Notes: a model not told the origin generated them from the sequence alone. Shown: positions 19,330 to 30,236, numbered from the stretch's first letter. The stretch is DNA of 33,556 nt from Acidobacteriota bacterium (GCA_016789605.1 JAEUQO010000415.1:1-33556); one strand, 5' to 3'. Program-made: numbers and translations.

Positions 19330-20388
19330 ATGACTCTCTTAACGTCATTCTTCTTACAACTGCCGTTTATGCCCGAGCAGGCCTCGAGCTTTGCCCAAGA
19401 GGTAGACCTGTTTTACCTGGCGCTGTGGGGGCTGACCGTCTTTTTCACCATCGGCGTGGCGCTGGCGGCGGGCATTTTCATGATCAAGTATCGCCGCAAG
19501 CGCGCGGGTGAAATTCCTGAACAGGTCGAAGGCGCGATGCTGCTGGAAATCACCTGGACAGTGCTTCCTTTCATTATGGCGCTGGGGATTTTCGCCTGGG
19601 GCGCGAAGCTCTATTACCAGATGTATACGGAGCCGAAAGACGCGCTGGAAATTTTTGTGACGGGCAAACAATGGATGTGGCGTGCGCAACATCCCGATGG
19701 ACAACGTGAAATCAACGAATTGCACGTACCGTTGGGGCGTCGCGTGAAATTGACCATGACCAGCGAAGATGTGTTGCACGCATATTTCATCCCGGCTTTC
19801 CGCACGAAAGCGGACGTTGTGCCGGGACGTTACACCACGACGTGGTTTGTTCCCACCAAGGTCGGCACCTATCACCTGTTCTGTGCTGAGTATTGCGGTA
19901 CGCAGCATTCCGGGATGATCGGCAAAGTTATTGTGCAAGAGCCGTCGGATTATCAGGCCTGGTTGGGTGGTGGAACGAAAGAGCCTCCTGCGGCGGCGGG
20001 ACAAAAGTTGTTTGCCAGTCTGGCGTGCAACACCTGCCACTACGAGAAGAGCGGTGGACGCGGCCCGACGTTGGTCGGTGTTTACGGCACGGACGTCAAA
20101 CTGGACAACGGCACGACTGTCAAAGTGGATGATGCTTACATTCGCGAATCCATCTTGAATCCGATGGCGAAAGTCGTCGCGACATATCAACCGGTGATGC
20201 CAACGTTCCAGGGCCAGGTGAGCGAAGAGCAAATTGCAAATCTTATTGCTTATATCCGGTCAATCGGAAAACAGGATGGCGATGGTGGCACAGCGGCTCC
20301 GGCTGCGGCAGCGCAACCGGCGGCGAAACCCGCCGCTCCCGCCGCAAAACCCGCCACACCGCCGCAAAGCGGGGCAAAGCAGAATTAA
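19330..20388 (+). CDS. ctaC: caa3-type cytochrome c oxidase subunit II with cytochrome c domain
   Basis: A 352-residue subunit II. Two membrane helices (about 27-53 and 72-98) precede the CuA cupredoxin domain, with H150, C185, E187, C189, H193 and M196 in the order expected for CuA. A fused cytochrome c domain follows, with heme site CNTCH at 233-237 and Met in VMPTFQG near 293 as axial ligand. This makes the enzyme caa3-type. The C-terminus ends in an Ala/Pro/Lys-rich tail. It accepts electrons, probably from ActE, and passes them to heme a in subunit I. Only 26 bp separate it from ctaD. Confidence 0.96.
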   Translation: MTLLTSFFLQLPFMPEQASSFAQEVDLFYLALWGLTVFFTIGVALAAGIFMIKYRRKRAGEIPEQVEGAMLLEITWTVLPFIMALGIFAWGAKLYYQMYTEPKDALEIFVTGKQWMWRAQHPDGQREINELHVPLGRRVKLTMTSEDVLHAYFIPAFRTKADVVPGRYTTTWFVPTKVGTYHLFCAEYCGTQHSGMIGKVIVQEPSDYQAWLGGGTKEPPAAAGQKLFASLACNTCHYEKSGGRGPTLVGVYGTDVKLDNGTTVKVDDAYIRESILNPMAKVVATYQPVMPTFQGQVSEEQIANLIAYIRSIGKQDGDGGTAAPAAAAQPAAKPAAPAAKPATPPQSGAKQN

Positions 20389-20414
20389 CAGGCATACTTA
20401 ATTAGGGTACGAAT

Positions 20415-22070
<1,656 letters not shown>

Positions 22071-22073
22071 TTC

Positions 22074-22101
22074 GCAGCCCCGCTCGTACGGGCGGGGCTG
22101 C
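22074..22101. repeat. GC-rich hairpin between ctaD and ctaE
   Basis: A perfect 10-bp stem GCAGCCCCGC/GCGGGGCTGC encloses the 8-nt loop TCGTACGG, starting 4 bp after the ctaD stop. It has no T-tail. Sequence and flanks resemble the element between actC and actD. It may be a dispersed palindromic repeat that also adjusts expression of ctaE and ctaF. Confidence 0.7.
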
Positions 22102-22127
22102 CAACAATACTCTGAGGAGAATTTACC

Positions 22128-22826
<699 letters not shown>

Positions 22827-22849
22827 TTCGAGGGAGGTGCTGAGAGGTT

Positions 22850-23179
22850 ATGGCGGAACATAGCTCCGAACATCATATTGTCCCACTGAAATATTACTTT
22901 GGCGTCTTTGGCCTGTTGATGGTGCTGACGGCAGTCACTGTGCTGGTTGCTTCATTCGACCTGGAACACATTTGGGGACCGCTCAACATCATCGTGGCCA
23001 TGACTGTGGCTGTGATCAAAGCGACGGCCGTCGTGCTGATCTTTATGCACGTGCGCTGGAGTTCCAAATTGACGCAAGTCATCATCATTTCCGGTTTGTT
23101 CTGGCTGTTGATCCTGCTCGTGATGGGCGTTACAGATTACATGGCTCGTACCGGCTGGCCCACCAAACTGGGCCAATAA
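22850..23179 (+). CDS. ctaF: Cytochrome c oxidase subunit IV
   Basis: A 109-residue protein with three membrane helices, the size and layout of prokaryotic oxidase subunit IV (CtaF/COX4-like): ahead of the first helix lies HHIVPLKYYFGVFGLLM, and the second and third helices carry IKATAVVLIFMHVRW and LFWLLILLVMGVTDYM. It is a small accessory subunit that helps assemble the CuB centre. GGGAGGTGCTGAGAGG lies just upstream and provides the ribosome binding site. It is the last gene of the respiratory locus and is followed by a hairpin shared with the convergent redoxin gene. Confidence 0.92.
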   Translation: MAEHSSEHHIVPLKYYFGVFGLLMVLTAVTVLVASFDLEHIWGPLNIIVAMTVAVIKATAVVLIFMHVRWSSKLTQVIIISGLFWLLILLVMGVTDYMARTGWPTKLGQ

Positions 23180-23201
23180 CCGACAAACCAACGCGAAACA
23201 C

Positions 23202-23250
23202 AAAATGCGCTGTGCGGTCAGTGAATTTCACCGGCCACAGAGCGCATTTT
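23202..23250. terminator. Bidirectional terminator between ctaF and the redoxin gene
   Basis: The arms AAAATGCGC-TGTG (from 23202) and CCACAG-AGCGCATTTT (to 23250) pair with a small bulge. A run of T ends the plus-direction arm, and the complementary A-run gives U's in the minus direction. It lies between two convergent genes, the expected place for a shared terminator. Confidence 0.75.
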
Positions 23251-23274
23251 CGTTTGGGGGCTTCACCGCCGCCG

Positions 23275-23826
23275 CTATTTTTTCGCCAGCACGTCGAGGA
23301 TTTCTGCCGCTTTGGTTCGTCCGCCGTGGGTTTTGCTGACCTTGGCAAAGAACACGATGCCTTTCTGATCAAGCAAAAACGTAGACGGATAGGCGGTTTC
23401 TTTCGGCGCATCCCAGCGCAGACCGTAAAGGTTGGTGAATTCGTAGCCCGGATCGAGCAACAAGGTGAAATTTTCCGGCAACGATTTATCAGCGGTGAAT
23501 TCCTTGGCGCGAGCAGCCAGATTATTGTCTGGCAGGCCGGGATAGATCAGCACAACCTGCACTTTGGCATCGGCAAAGCCCTGTGCATTTTTCAGAAAGT
23601 CGTGCACTTGCTGATTACACAGCGGGCACTGATAGCCTGGATAGCCGCGCAAGACAACCAGCACGACCGGCGCTTTTGCCGTCAACGCCGATAGCTGAAC
23701 GCGTTTTCCTTGTTGAGAGACGAGCGTGAAATCCGGCGCTTTTTCTCCGACGGCAGGCGGTGTCGCAGGCGTGGATGCAAACGCCATAACAAATGGCAGC
23801 AGGAGCGATAACAAGAATTGTGACAA
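23275..23826 (-). CDS. Exported redoxin / AhpC-TSA-type protein
   Basis: A 183-residue thioredoxin-fold protein. After a signal peptide (LSLLLPFVMAFA, probable cleavage at Ala-Phe-Ala) it has GEKAPDFTLVSQQGKRVQLS, a CPLC redox pair at C67 and C70 within YPGYQCPLCNQQV, and the conserved YPSTFLLDQKG segment. It may reduce peroxides or act as a periplasmic thiol-disulfide reductase. The start is a TTG at 23826, chosen because GGGAGA lies 6 nt upstream and the signal peptide begins there; the frame stays open to 24141, but that part has no domain. A role in oxidase copper-site maturation next to the SCO gene is possible but unproven. Confidence 0.85.
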   Translation of the reverse strand: MSQFLLSLLLPFVMAFASTPATPPAVGEKAPDFTLVSQQGKRVQLSALTAKAPVVLVVLRGYPGYQCPLCNQQVHDFLKNAQGFADAKVQVVLIYPGLPDNNLAARAKEFTADKSLPENFTLLLDPGYEFTNLYGLRWDAPKETAYPSTFLLDQKGIVFFAKVSKTHGGRTKAAEILDVLAKK

Positions 23827-23896
23827 GGCGGTTCTCCCTGTGATGTGAATTGTGTTGATTGGTCGCAACGCCGTTGCCCGCGAAGGCTTCCGGCAT

Positions 23897-23974
23897 GGAA
23901 TATATCCCGCTAGCTGGGCGGGATATTCCTGACGAGAGAAAGAATTCTGTTGGCCTACGCTCACCGGTGTGAGC
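23897..23974. promoter_or_regulatory. Two hairpins upstream of the redoxin gene
   Basis: The first hairpin (23897-23929) pairs GGAATATATCCCGC with GCGGGATATTCC with a two-base bulge and a TAGCTGG loop. The second (23959-23974) is GCTCAC-CGGT-GTGAGC. Both lie in the 275-bp gap between the divergent redoxin and TauE/SafE genes, 71-148 bp before the redoxin start. They could be leader RNA structures or operators. Confidence 0.5.
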
Positions 23975-24101
23975 TGATTCAGCGTCTGATTGTTTCTGTC
24001 GGTTTTACTTTGCTGCGGCGCGTGTTTACCATACGGGCCGCTTTCGCTTTTGCTGCACAATGGTACGCGCAGCGATCCCAACAAATTTTCCCACTCCTCA
24101 T

Positions 24102-24872
24102 ATGACGCTTTTACAGGCAGTCTGTCTGTTCGGTGCGGCATTCATTGCTGGCATGATCAATTCGGTAGCGGGAGGCGGCACACTGGTGAGCTTTCCGACG
24201 TTGATCTGGGTTGGCCACGCTCCCGTGATTGCCAATGCCACCAACACGTTTGCCATGGTGCCCGGCGCGTGGAGCAGCGCGTATGGCTATCGCCGCGAGA
24301 TGGCGCAAATCCCGCAACGGCTTTTTTACCTGCTCATTCCCAGCGTGTTGGGCAGTGTGCTGGGCGGGGTGCTGCTCAAATACACGCCCCCCAACACCTT
24401 TGCCGCGTTAGTGCCGTTTCTTGTCCTGTTCGCCACGCTCCTGTTTATGGTGCAAGAGCCAATACAGCGCTGGCTCAAAACCAGCGAACTGGCGCATCAC
24501 CAGATGACCAATAGCTGGTTGATCGGCGCTGGCTTTTATCAGTTTTTGGTGGCTGTGTATGGCGGCTATTTTGGCGCAGGCATCGGCATCTTGATGTTGG
24601 CGGTGTTGGGCGTAATGGGCTTGCAAGATATTCATCAGATGAACGGGCTGAAAAATGTCTTCGGTTCGGTGATCAATGGGATGGCGGCGCTTTATTTTGT
24701 ATTGGTCGGTTTGATTGATTGGCCGGCGGCTTGTGTGATGGCGGTTGGTTCGATCCTGGGCGGATACGCCGCCGCTGGCATCGCGCGCAAACTCGATCGC
24801 AAAGTCGTGCGCAAGATCGTGATCGCCATCGGATTTGGCATGACGATTTCGTTGTTGTTCAAACGAAAATGA
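24102..24872 (+). CDS. TauE/SafE-family permease
   Basis: A 256-residue membrane protein with about eight helices. It has the TauE/SafE signature at the N-terminus, AGMINSVAGGGTLVSFPTLI followed by NATNTFA, and the second half-repeat YGGYFGAGIGILMLAVLG. The family exports sulfite, organosulfonates or similar small acids. I prefer ATG 24102, where the first helix starts at once; the frame is also open from an ATG at 24060. No ribosome binding site is seen for either. The GMC oxidoreductase starts 23 bp downstream on the same strand, so the two may be co-transcribed. Substrate unknown; a sulfite-type substrate would fit the SUOX-like enzyme elsewhere in the window, but the two genes are 17 kb apart. 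Confidence 0.9.
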   Translation: MTLLQAVCLFGAAFIAGMINSVAGGGTLVSFPTLIWVGHAPVIANATNTFAMVPGAWSSAYGYRREMAQIPQRLFYLLIPSVLGSVLGGVLLKYTPPNTFAALVPFLVLFATLLFMVQEPIQRWLKTSELAHHQMTNSWLIGAGFYQFLVAVYGGYFGAGIGILMLAVLGVMGLQDIHQMNGLKNVFGSVINGMAALYFVLVGLIDWPAACVMAVGSILGGYAAAGIARKLDRKVVRKIVIAIGFGMTISLLFKRK

Positions 24873-24895
24873 TGTGAATCTTTCGGAGATGTTGC

Positions 24896-26683
24896 ATGCA
24901 AAGTGCTCCTCAAATGCCGCCGGATAGCGCGGTCAACCTGAGAAAAACATATGACGCGATTGTTGTCGGCTCCGGGGCTGCGGGTGGAATGGCGGCGTAT
25001 GTGCTGACTGCGCACGGGCTAAAAGTCTTGCTGCTCGAAGCGGGCAAGCGTGTGGATACTGATAAAGAGCTGAAATCTACCGAATGGCCGTACGAACATC
25101 CGCGCCGGGGCGATATGCCGCCCGGCCACGTTGCGTTGACGCTGAATGAATACACCGTGCGCAAGCCGCCCTATGCACAAGGTCTGAAAGCCGGCCACGT
25201 GTATAACTACGTGCAAAGCTGGGACGGGCCCGATTACAGCAAAAACCTGGTTGTGGATGAAAAAGATCATCCGTATACCGGGACGAATTACGCCTGGGTG
25301 CGTTCGCGCGTGTTGGGTGGCAAAACAAACATCTGGGGACGGCTGGCGCTGCGCTTGTCTGACTATGATTTCAAAGCCGCTTCACGTGACGGATACGGGC
25401 AAAACTGGCCGATTGAATACAAAGACATCGCGCCGTATTACGACAAGGTTGATTTGCTGCTGGGCATTTCCGGCGTGAAAGAAAACCTGCCGTATTTGCC
25501 CGACAGCATTTTTCAGCGGCCCATTCGTTTGAATGAAGCCGAAGTGCATTTGCGCGGCAGTCTGGCGAAATTGGGACGTACGATTACGCCGTATCGCGCA
25601 GGCGTGACCACCGACGGGGTGAAAAACAAATATCGCATGCGTTGTTTTGGCAGAGGCGCGTGTGTGCGGCGCGCAGGCGGTTGCGACATTCACGCCGCAT
25701 TTGATTCGCCGACCGGGTTGATCTTTCCGGCGTTTGAGACCGGCAATCTGACTTTGCGCACGAACGCGACCGTCGCTGAAGTCCTGGTGGATGCCAAAAC
25801 CGGCAACGCGCGCGGCGTGCGGTTTGTTGATACTGTCACGGGCAAAGATTACGAAGCCAAAGCCAAGGCGGTTGTGCTGGCGGCTTCGACGCTGGAATCG
25901 GCGCGTTTGCTGTTGCTGTCAAAATCGCGATTTCATCCGCAGGGCATTGGGAATTCCAGCGGGCATGTCGGTCACAACTTCTGCGAGCACGTGATGGGGC
26001 CGGGCATCACAGGACTTTACAAAAAGAAAATTGGCGCGCCGCGTACGCTCGATGATGGGCGTCCGGGCGGATTCTACCTGCCGCGCTTTCGCAATCTGAC
26101 AGAAAAGCATCCGAAGTTCATCCGCGGTTACGGTTTTGAAGGCAGTTCCGGCACCGAGATGTTTCCTGGCGAAGCCATCGGCCAACCCGGATTCGGCGCT
26201 GGTTATAAAAAGAAGGTGCGTGATTATGCAGGCGCTTACATTTCGATGGGCGCGTTTGGTGAAGTGCTGTCACGCTATGAAAACCAGGTCGCACTTGATC
26301 CGGTGAGCAAAGACCGCTGGGGCATTCCTGTCTTGCGCTTCAATTACAAATTCGGCGACAACGAAAAGAAGATGTGCGCGGACATGGCCGAAGCAGCACA
26401 GGAGATGTTTGAAGCCGCAGGCATAGAAATCATCAGCGTGGATCGGGAAATTTTGACCGAAGGCTGGTCCATTCACGAACTCGGCACGGCGCGTATGGGC
26501 AACGATCCGAAGACTTCGGTGCTGAACCAATTCCAGCAAGCGCACGATGTCAAAAATTTGTTTGTCGTTGATGGCAGCAGTCACGTCAGTGCCGCTTGTC
26601 AGAATCCGACGTGGACGATTATGGCGCTGGCCTGGCGCTCGTGTGATTACCTGGCGGCAGAATTGAAGCGAGGGAATTTATGA
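24896..26683 (+). CDS. GMC-family flavoprotein dehydrogenase
   Basis: A 595-residue FAD enzyme. The dinucleotide fold shows GSGAAG at 25-30 and LLLEAG near 46-51. RVLGGKTNIWGRLALRLS is the FAD-contact segment typical of the gluconate/sorbitol dehydrogenase-like branch. The catalytic His lies in SIHELGTARMG near 525 and the closing NPTWTIMALAWRS near 566-578. It likely oxidises a sugar, polyol or alcohol and passes electrons on. GGAGA lies 9 nt before the ATG. The stop overlaps the start of the next gene (ATGA), which encodes a subunit-3-like protein, so they form a complex. No signal peptide is visible; export would rely on the Tat signal of the partner. The third, cytochrome c subunit of classical gluconate dehydrogenases is missing here. 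Confidence 0.92.
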   Translation: MQSAPQMPPDSAVNLRKTYDAIVVGSGAAGGMAAYVLTAHGLKVLLLEAGKRVDTDKELKSTEWPYEHPRRGDMPPGHVALTLNEYTVRKPPYAQGLKAGHVYNYVQSWDGPDYSKNLVVDEKDHPYTGTNYAWVRSRVLGGKTNIWGRLALRLSDYDFKAASRDGYGQNWPIEYKDIAPYYDKVDLLLGISGVKENLPYLPDSIFQRPIRLNEAEVHLRGSLAKLGRTITPYRAGVTTDGVKNKYRMRCFGRGACVRRAGGCDIHAAFDSPTGLIFPAFETGNLTLRTNATVAEVLVDAKTGNARGVRFVDTVTGKDYEAKAKAVVLAASTLESARLLLLSKSRFHPQGIGNSSGHVGHNFCEHVMGPGITGLYKKKIGAPRTLDDGRPGGFYLPRFRNLTEKHPKFIRGYGFEGSSGTEMFPGEAIGQPGFGAGYKKKVRDYAGAYISMGAFGEVLSRYENQVALDPVSKDRWGIPVLRFNYKFGDNEKKMCADMAEAAQEMFEAAGIEIISVDREILTEGWSIHELGTARMGNDPKTSVLNQFQQAHDVKNLFVVDGSSHVSAACQNPTWTIMALAWRSCDYLAAELKRGNL

Positions 26684-27267
26684 GGGCAGGGAAGAAGGCG
26701 CGGAAGATGGCTGAGTCGCAAACAGATGTCAGCCGTCGTGAAATGCTCAAGTTGGCGGGAGCTGCCGCCGTTATCGCTCCCGAATGGACGCCATCTGCAC
26801 AGACGCGCAAGACTGCGCGCGGTGGGCGGCGCTTTTTCACGGCGGGGGAATTCGCTTTGGTGGATGAATTGAGTGAGCTGATTATTCCGACGGATGAGCA
26901 TTCGCCAGGCGCGCGCGCCGCCAAGGTCGCCGTATATCTGGATTTTCGCTTGTCAGAAGCCGAGGCGGAAACGCAAACGTCCTGGCGCAAAGGATTGCAA
27001 GCAGTCGAAGCGTTGGCGCGGCAGCTGCACGGGCGCAGCTTTTTGAAGGTTTCTGAACCGGCGCGCATCGCCGTTCTGACGCGAATGGCTGAACGCGAAT
27101 CCGAACCGCAAACCGCCGCCGAGAAGTTTTTTGTCCAGTTGAAAGAGCGTGTGGCGCACGCTTATTACACTTCGCAAATCGGGTTGCAGCAGGAATTGCA
27201 ATACAAAGGCAATACCTACCTGCGCGAATTTGTGGGGACGGATGTCAGCCAGCGTTCATCTGGTTAG
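26680..27267 (+). CDS. Gluconate 2-dehydrogenase subunit 3-like protein
   Basis: A 195-residue protein with a Tat-type signal (Ser-Arg-Arg-Glu-Met-Leu-Lys-Leu-Ala-Gly at about 19-28). The mature part carries the subunit 3 pattern RRFFTAGEFALVDELSELIIPTDEHSPGA followed by helical segments. Such proteins form the small subunit of GMC dehydrogenases and carry the flavoprotein through the Tat system. The ATG overlaps the GMC stop by 4 bp. An internal ATG at 26707 preceded by GGAAG is an alternative that would shorten the N-terminus by nine residues without losing the Tat motif. Its stop overlaps the stop of the convergent MFS gene by 4 bp. Confidence 0.9.
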   Translation: MRAGKKARKMAESQTDVSRREMLKLAGAAAVIAPEWTPSAQTRKTARGGRRFFTAGEFALVDELSELIIPTDEHSPGARAAKVAVYLDFRLSEAEAETQTSWRKGLQAVEALARQLHGRSFLKVSEPARIAVLTRMAERESEPQTAAEKFFVQLKERVAHAYYTSQIGLQQELQYKGNTYLREFVGTDVSQRSSG

Positions 27268-28508
27268 TTGGCCGTTGCCGGATGTGTTTTGGGCAGTCGC
27301 AGATACCCCACGCCGGCAAACAACATGAGCATCACCGCGCTGGCAAAAAACAACAGGCGAATGCCGATCAGTTGCGTCATCGAACCGGACACGACCAATC
27401 CCACCAATTGCGAAAGCGATAAAACCGCCATCAGGCTGCTACTGACGCGACCAGCCAGTTCAACAGGAGTTTCCTGTTGAATCAAGGTTTGCGTCGAGAC
27501 AAAGACAAACGTCACACCGACGCCAATGCCAAATGTTCCCACTGCCGCCATCGTAATGGTGCCGATAGATGCCAGGGCGAAAACAGAAATCCCCATCACC
27601 AACAAGCCCAGCAAGACCAGCACGCTTTTGGGAACAGATTGCGCAACCTTATTGACGAACAGGGTGCCCAGAATCATGCCTACGCCAACCATGGCGTTGA
27701 TGATGCCAAACCAGCGCGGGGCCGCATTCAGCGAATCTCGCACATACACCGCGATCAACGGGCCAAAACAACTGATGGCAAACATCGCTGCCGCCATTGC
27801 CAGAATGACGAACGAAATCGTGGCGTGGGTGAAAATGAATTTTGCGCCTGCGAGCAAATCGGCCAACAGTGATTGCAGTTTGCTTTCTGTCGCGGGCGGC
27901 GCATTTTCCGTTGGCGCTTTGCGCGGGATGAGCAAGGTCGAAATCAAGAGTGCGGAAAAGAGAAAGCTGAAGCTGTCGAAATAGTAAGACGGTGTTGCGC
28001 CGAGCCATTCAAACAGCGCTGTCGCAATCGCCGGACTGATCAAGCGCGTCAATTGAAAGGCTTGTTGCATCAGGGCATTGGTGGCCAACAAGCCTTCGGC
28101 AGGAACGATGGTGCGAATGGCCACGGTTTGTGCCGGGACGAAAAACGTCGAGACCGTGCTGAGCAAAAACAGCAGCAGATACAGTTGGTGAAAGCCTTGG
28201 GAAAAGACCAGGCCGAGCACCAGCAACGCCCGCAACAGATCGCTGATGATCATCGTTCGTTTGACATTCCAGCGATCAACAAACACGCCCGCAAACGGAC
28301 CGATTACGGCAAAGGGGATCATGAAGAAAACGCTGATTAGCGATACTTGTAGCGGTGTGGCGTGTAGTCGGAAAGAGACATCGCTGAGGACGGCGAACAA
28401 GACCAGCATATCGCCAAAAACACTGACGATCTGAGCCAGCCAAAGCGTGCGGACAGGGCGCAGACGCAAGACTTCACGAAGCGTGAGTTGTGAGGCACTG
28501 TGAGACAT
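27264..28508 (-). CDS. MFS transporter (EntS/MFS_3-like exporter)
   Basis: A 414-residue transporter with about twelve membrane helices in two halves. The first half has RPVRTLWLAQIVSVFGDML and the MFS cytoplasmic loop GPFAGVFVDRWNVKRTMI; a second such loop lies after the long central segment with APPATESKLQ. Members of this branch export siderophores, drugs or other small molecules; the substrate here is unknown. I chose ATG 28508 (MSHSASQ); the frame extends to a TTG at 28544. No ribosome binding site stands out for either. It lies 105 bp downstream of the sigma-54 regulator gene on the same strand and may be read through from it. Confidence 0.9.
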   Translation of the reverse strand: MSHSASQLTLREVLRLRPVRTLWLAQIVSVFGDMLVLFAVLSDVSFRLHATPLQVSLISVFFMIPFAVIGPFAGVFVDRWNVKRTMIISDLLRALLVLGLVFSQGFHQLYLLLFLLSTVSTFFVPAQTVAIRTIVPAEGLLATNALMQQAFQLTRLISPAIATALFEWLGATPSYYFDSFSFLFSALLISTLLIPRKAPTENAPPATESKLQSLLADLLAGAKFIFTHATISFVILAMAAAMFAISCFGPLIAVYVRDSLNAAPRWFGIINAMVGVGMILGTLFVNKVAQSVPKSVLVLLGLLVMGISVFALASIGTITMAAVGTFGIGVGVTFVFVSTQTLIQQETPVELAGRVSSSLMAVLSLSQLVGLVVSGSMTQLIGIRLLFFASAVMLMLFAGVGYLRLPKTHPATAN

Positions 28509-28613
28509 AACGCGAATGGATGCGTGAATGTGCGGCCCGATCAAGATTGAAAAGCCTGCGCGCGGGGATGGGAGGAGGCAAACAGGCTTGGAGATCAGGC
28601 TGGCGACGGGCGC

Positions 28614-29984
28614 TTATTCTTCGCTTTCTTCCCGGTAGGCTTTCAGCTTGTTATGAAGCGTTTTCAAGCTGATCTGTAGTAAATCCGCCGCCCGGGTTTT
28701 GTTGTTGTTGGTTTTGATCAGCGTTTTGAGAATCAATTGCCGCTCGGCTTCGTCGAGCGAAATCGGAATCGGAAGCGTGATGGCGTCTTCGCTGCGCAAC
28801 GGGCGACCATCAATCATTTGTGCCGACAAGTGCGCTTTTTCGATTTTTTGACCGTCGCAAACGATGACCGCGTGTTCGATGACGTTGCGCAATTCACGCA
28901 CGTTGCCGGGCCACGGATAACGCGCAAAAATCTCCAGCACTTCAGAGGAAATCAGCCGTGCCGGACGATTGTGGCGTTCGCTCAGTTCACGCACCATAAA
29001 TTCCGCGAGCAACGGCAAATCTTCGCGCCGTTCGCGCAAGGGCGGCAACTTGATGTGAATGACATTCAGACGATAGAGCAGGTCTTCGCGAAATTCGCCG
29101 CGCCGCACGGCTTCGTGCGGGTCTTTGTTGGTGGCCGCCAGCATTCTGACATCAACCGGCGTTTCTTTGGCCCCCCCCAGGCGGCGAACTTTACGGTCTT
29201 CCAACACGCGCAAAAGCTTGGCCTGCAACATCACAGGCATTTCGGCAATTTCATCCAGAAACAAGGTGCCGGTATTGGCCAGCTCGAAACAGCCTTCGCG
29301 ACGAGCAATGGCGCCGGTAAACGCACCACGTTCGTGTCCGAATAGTTCAGACTCCATCAGCGTTTCAGGAATTGCAGAACAGTTGATCGGTACGAACGGA
29401 CGGGAGGCGCGTGGGCTGAGTTGATGAATGGTTTGCGCGACGACTTCTTTGCCGGTGCCGGATTCTCCTGTGATTAGCACGGAAACGGCAGAGCCCGCGA
29501 CCTGCTCGATCGTATTGTAAATCTGGCGCATCGCGTGGGAATTGCCCACCAATTTGCCAAAGATGCCCAAGTCGCCCAACTGCCGCCGCAAACGCGTGTT
29601 TTCGTGCTGCGTAACGGCTTGCTCAATTGCGCGCTGCAACACGACGTTGAGTTGGCGTGTGTTGATCGGTTTTTCGAAATAATAAAACGCGCCTTCTTCC
29701 TTCACGGCTCGCACGGCGTCCTCGATGCTGCCCTGTCCGGTGAGCAGGATCACGGCCGTGTCGGGATATTCTTCGCGTAAGCGCGTCAGCAATCCGAAAC
29801 CATCCAGCCGTGGCATAAACACGTCGGTCACAACGGCTGAAGGGTAAAACTCATTGGCGATTTCGAGCGCTTCCAGCCCATCCCCAGCAGTCTGCGTTTC
29901 ATAGCCCCAGGCGGAAATGATTTCGCTTAAACCTACACGCGCCGCCTGTTCGTCATCCACAATTAAAACTCTCGCTTTTTCCAT
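28614..29984 (-). CDS. NtrC-family sigma-54-dependent response regulator
   Basis: A 456-residue activator in three parts. The receiver domain (1-120) has the acidic pair D10/D11, phosphoacceptor D54, T82 and K105. The AAA+ domain has Walker A GESGTGKE at 173-180, the sigma-54-contacting GAFTGA at 220-225 and Walker B LFLDEIAEM at 241-249. A Fis-type HTH lies near 415-452 (TRAADLLQISLKTLHNKL). It activates RNA polymerase-sigma54 when phosphorylated. No histidine kinase is next to it, so its signal is unknown. I use ATG 29984; a GTG at 30041 extends the frame but adds no domain. A run of eight G on the coding strand (29171-29178) lies in the conserved RRLGGAKE segment. The divergent neighbour is the DUF4870 gene. 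Confidence 0.95.
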   Translation of the reverse strand: MEKARVLIVDDEQAARVGLSEIISAWGYETQTAGDGLEALEIANEFYPSAVVTDVFMPRLDGFGLLTRLREEYPDTAVILLTGQGSIEDAVRAVKEEGAFYYFEKPINTRQLNVVLQRAIEQAVTQHENTRLRRQLGDLGIFGKLVGNSHAMRQIYNTIEQVAGSAVSVLITGESGTGKEVVAQTIHQLSPRASRPFVPINCSAIPETLMESELFGHERGAFTGAIARREGCFELANTGTLFLDEIAEMPVMLQAKLLRVLEDRKVRRLGGAKETPVDVRMLAATNKDPHEAVRRGEFREDLLYRLNVIHIKLPPLRERREDLPLLAEFMVRELSERHNRPARLISSEVLEIFARYPWPGNVRELRNVIEHAVIVCDGQKIEKAHLSAQMIDGRPLRSEDAITLPIPISLDEAERQLILKTLIKTNNNKTRAADLLQISLKTLHNKLKAYREESEE

Positions 29985-30236
29985 AACGGGGGCAGTGTAG
30001 CAAGCGGTTGCAAGGTTGCCAACATTTGACTGGCTTATCACAGGCTGAAATGAAAAGATTGCAATGAGAGAGTCGCTGCCGCATACTTACGCTGTCGTTG
30101 TGCCCAAATTCACCAAAAATGACTGCTCAGATTGAGCGGCGCTGCACGTAAAGAACCCTGGCTGCCAGTACATGACCGCTTTTGTAGTGCGTGGGATTGC
30201 GATTTGGCCTGTTCCAGTTCGTTCGGAGGTTTTTCA

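Noticed and set aside
23827..24141. N-terminal 105-residue extension of the redoxin
   Set aside because: The extension has no domain or signal. A TTG with a good ribosome binding site sits exactly at the start of the signal peptide.
30042..30236. Possible sigma-54 promoter for the DUF4870 gene
   Set aside because: I looked for GG-N10-GC spacing with TGGC/TTGC boxes in the divergent gap; the candidates do not keep the spacing.
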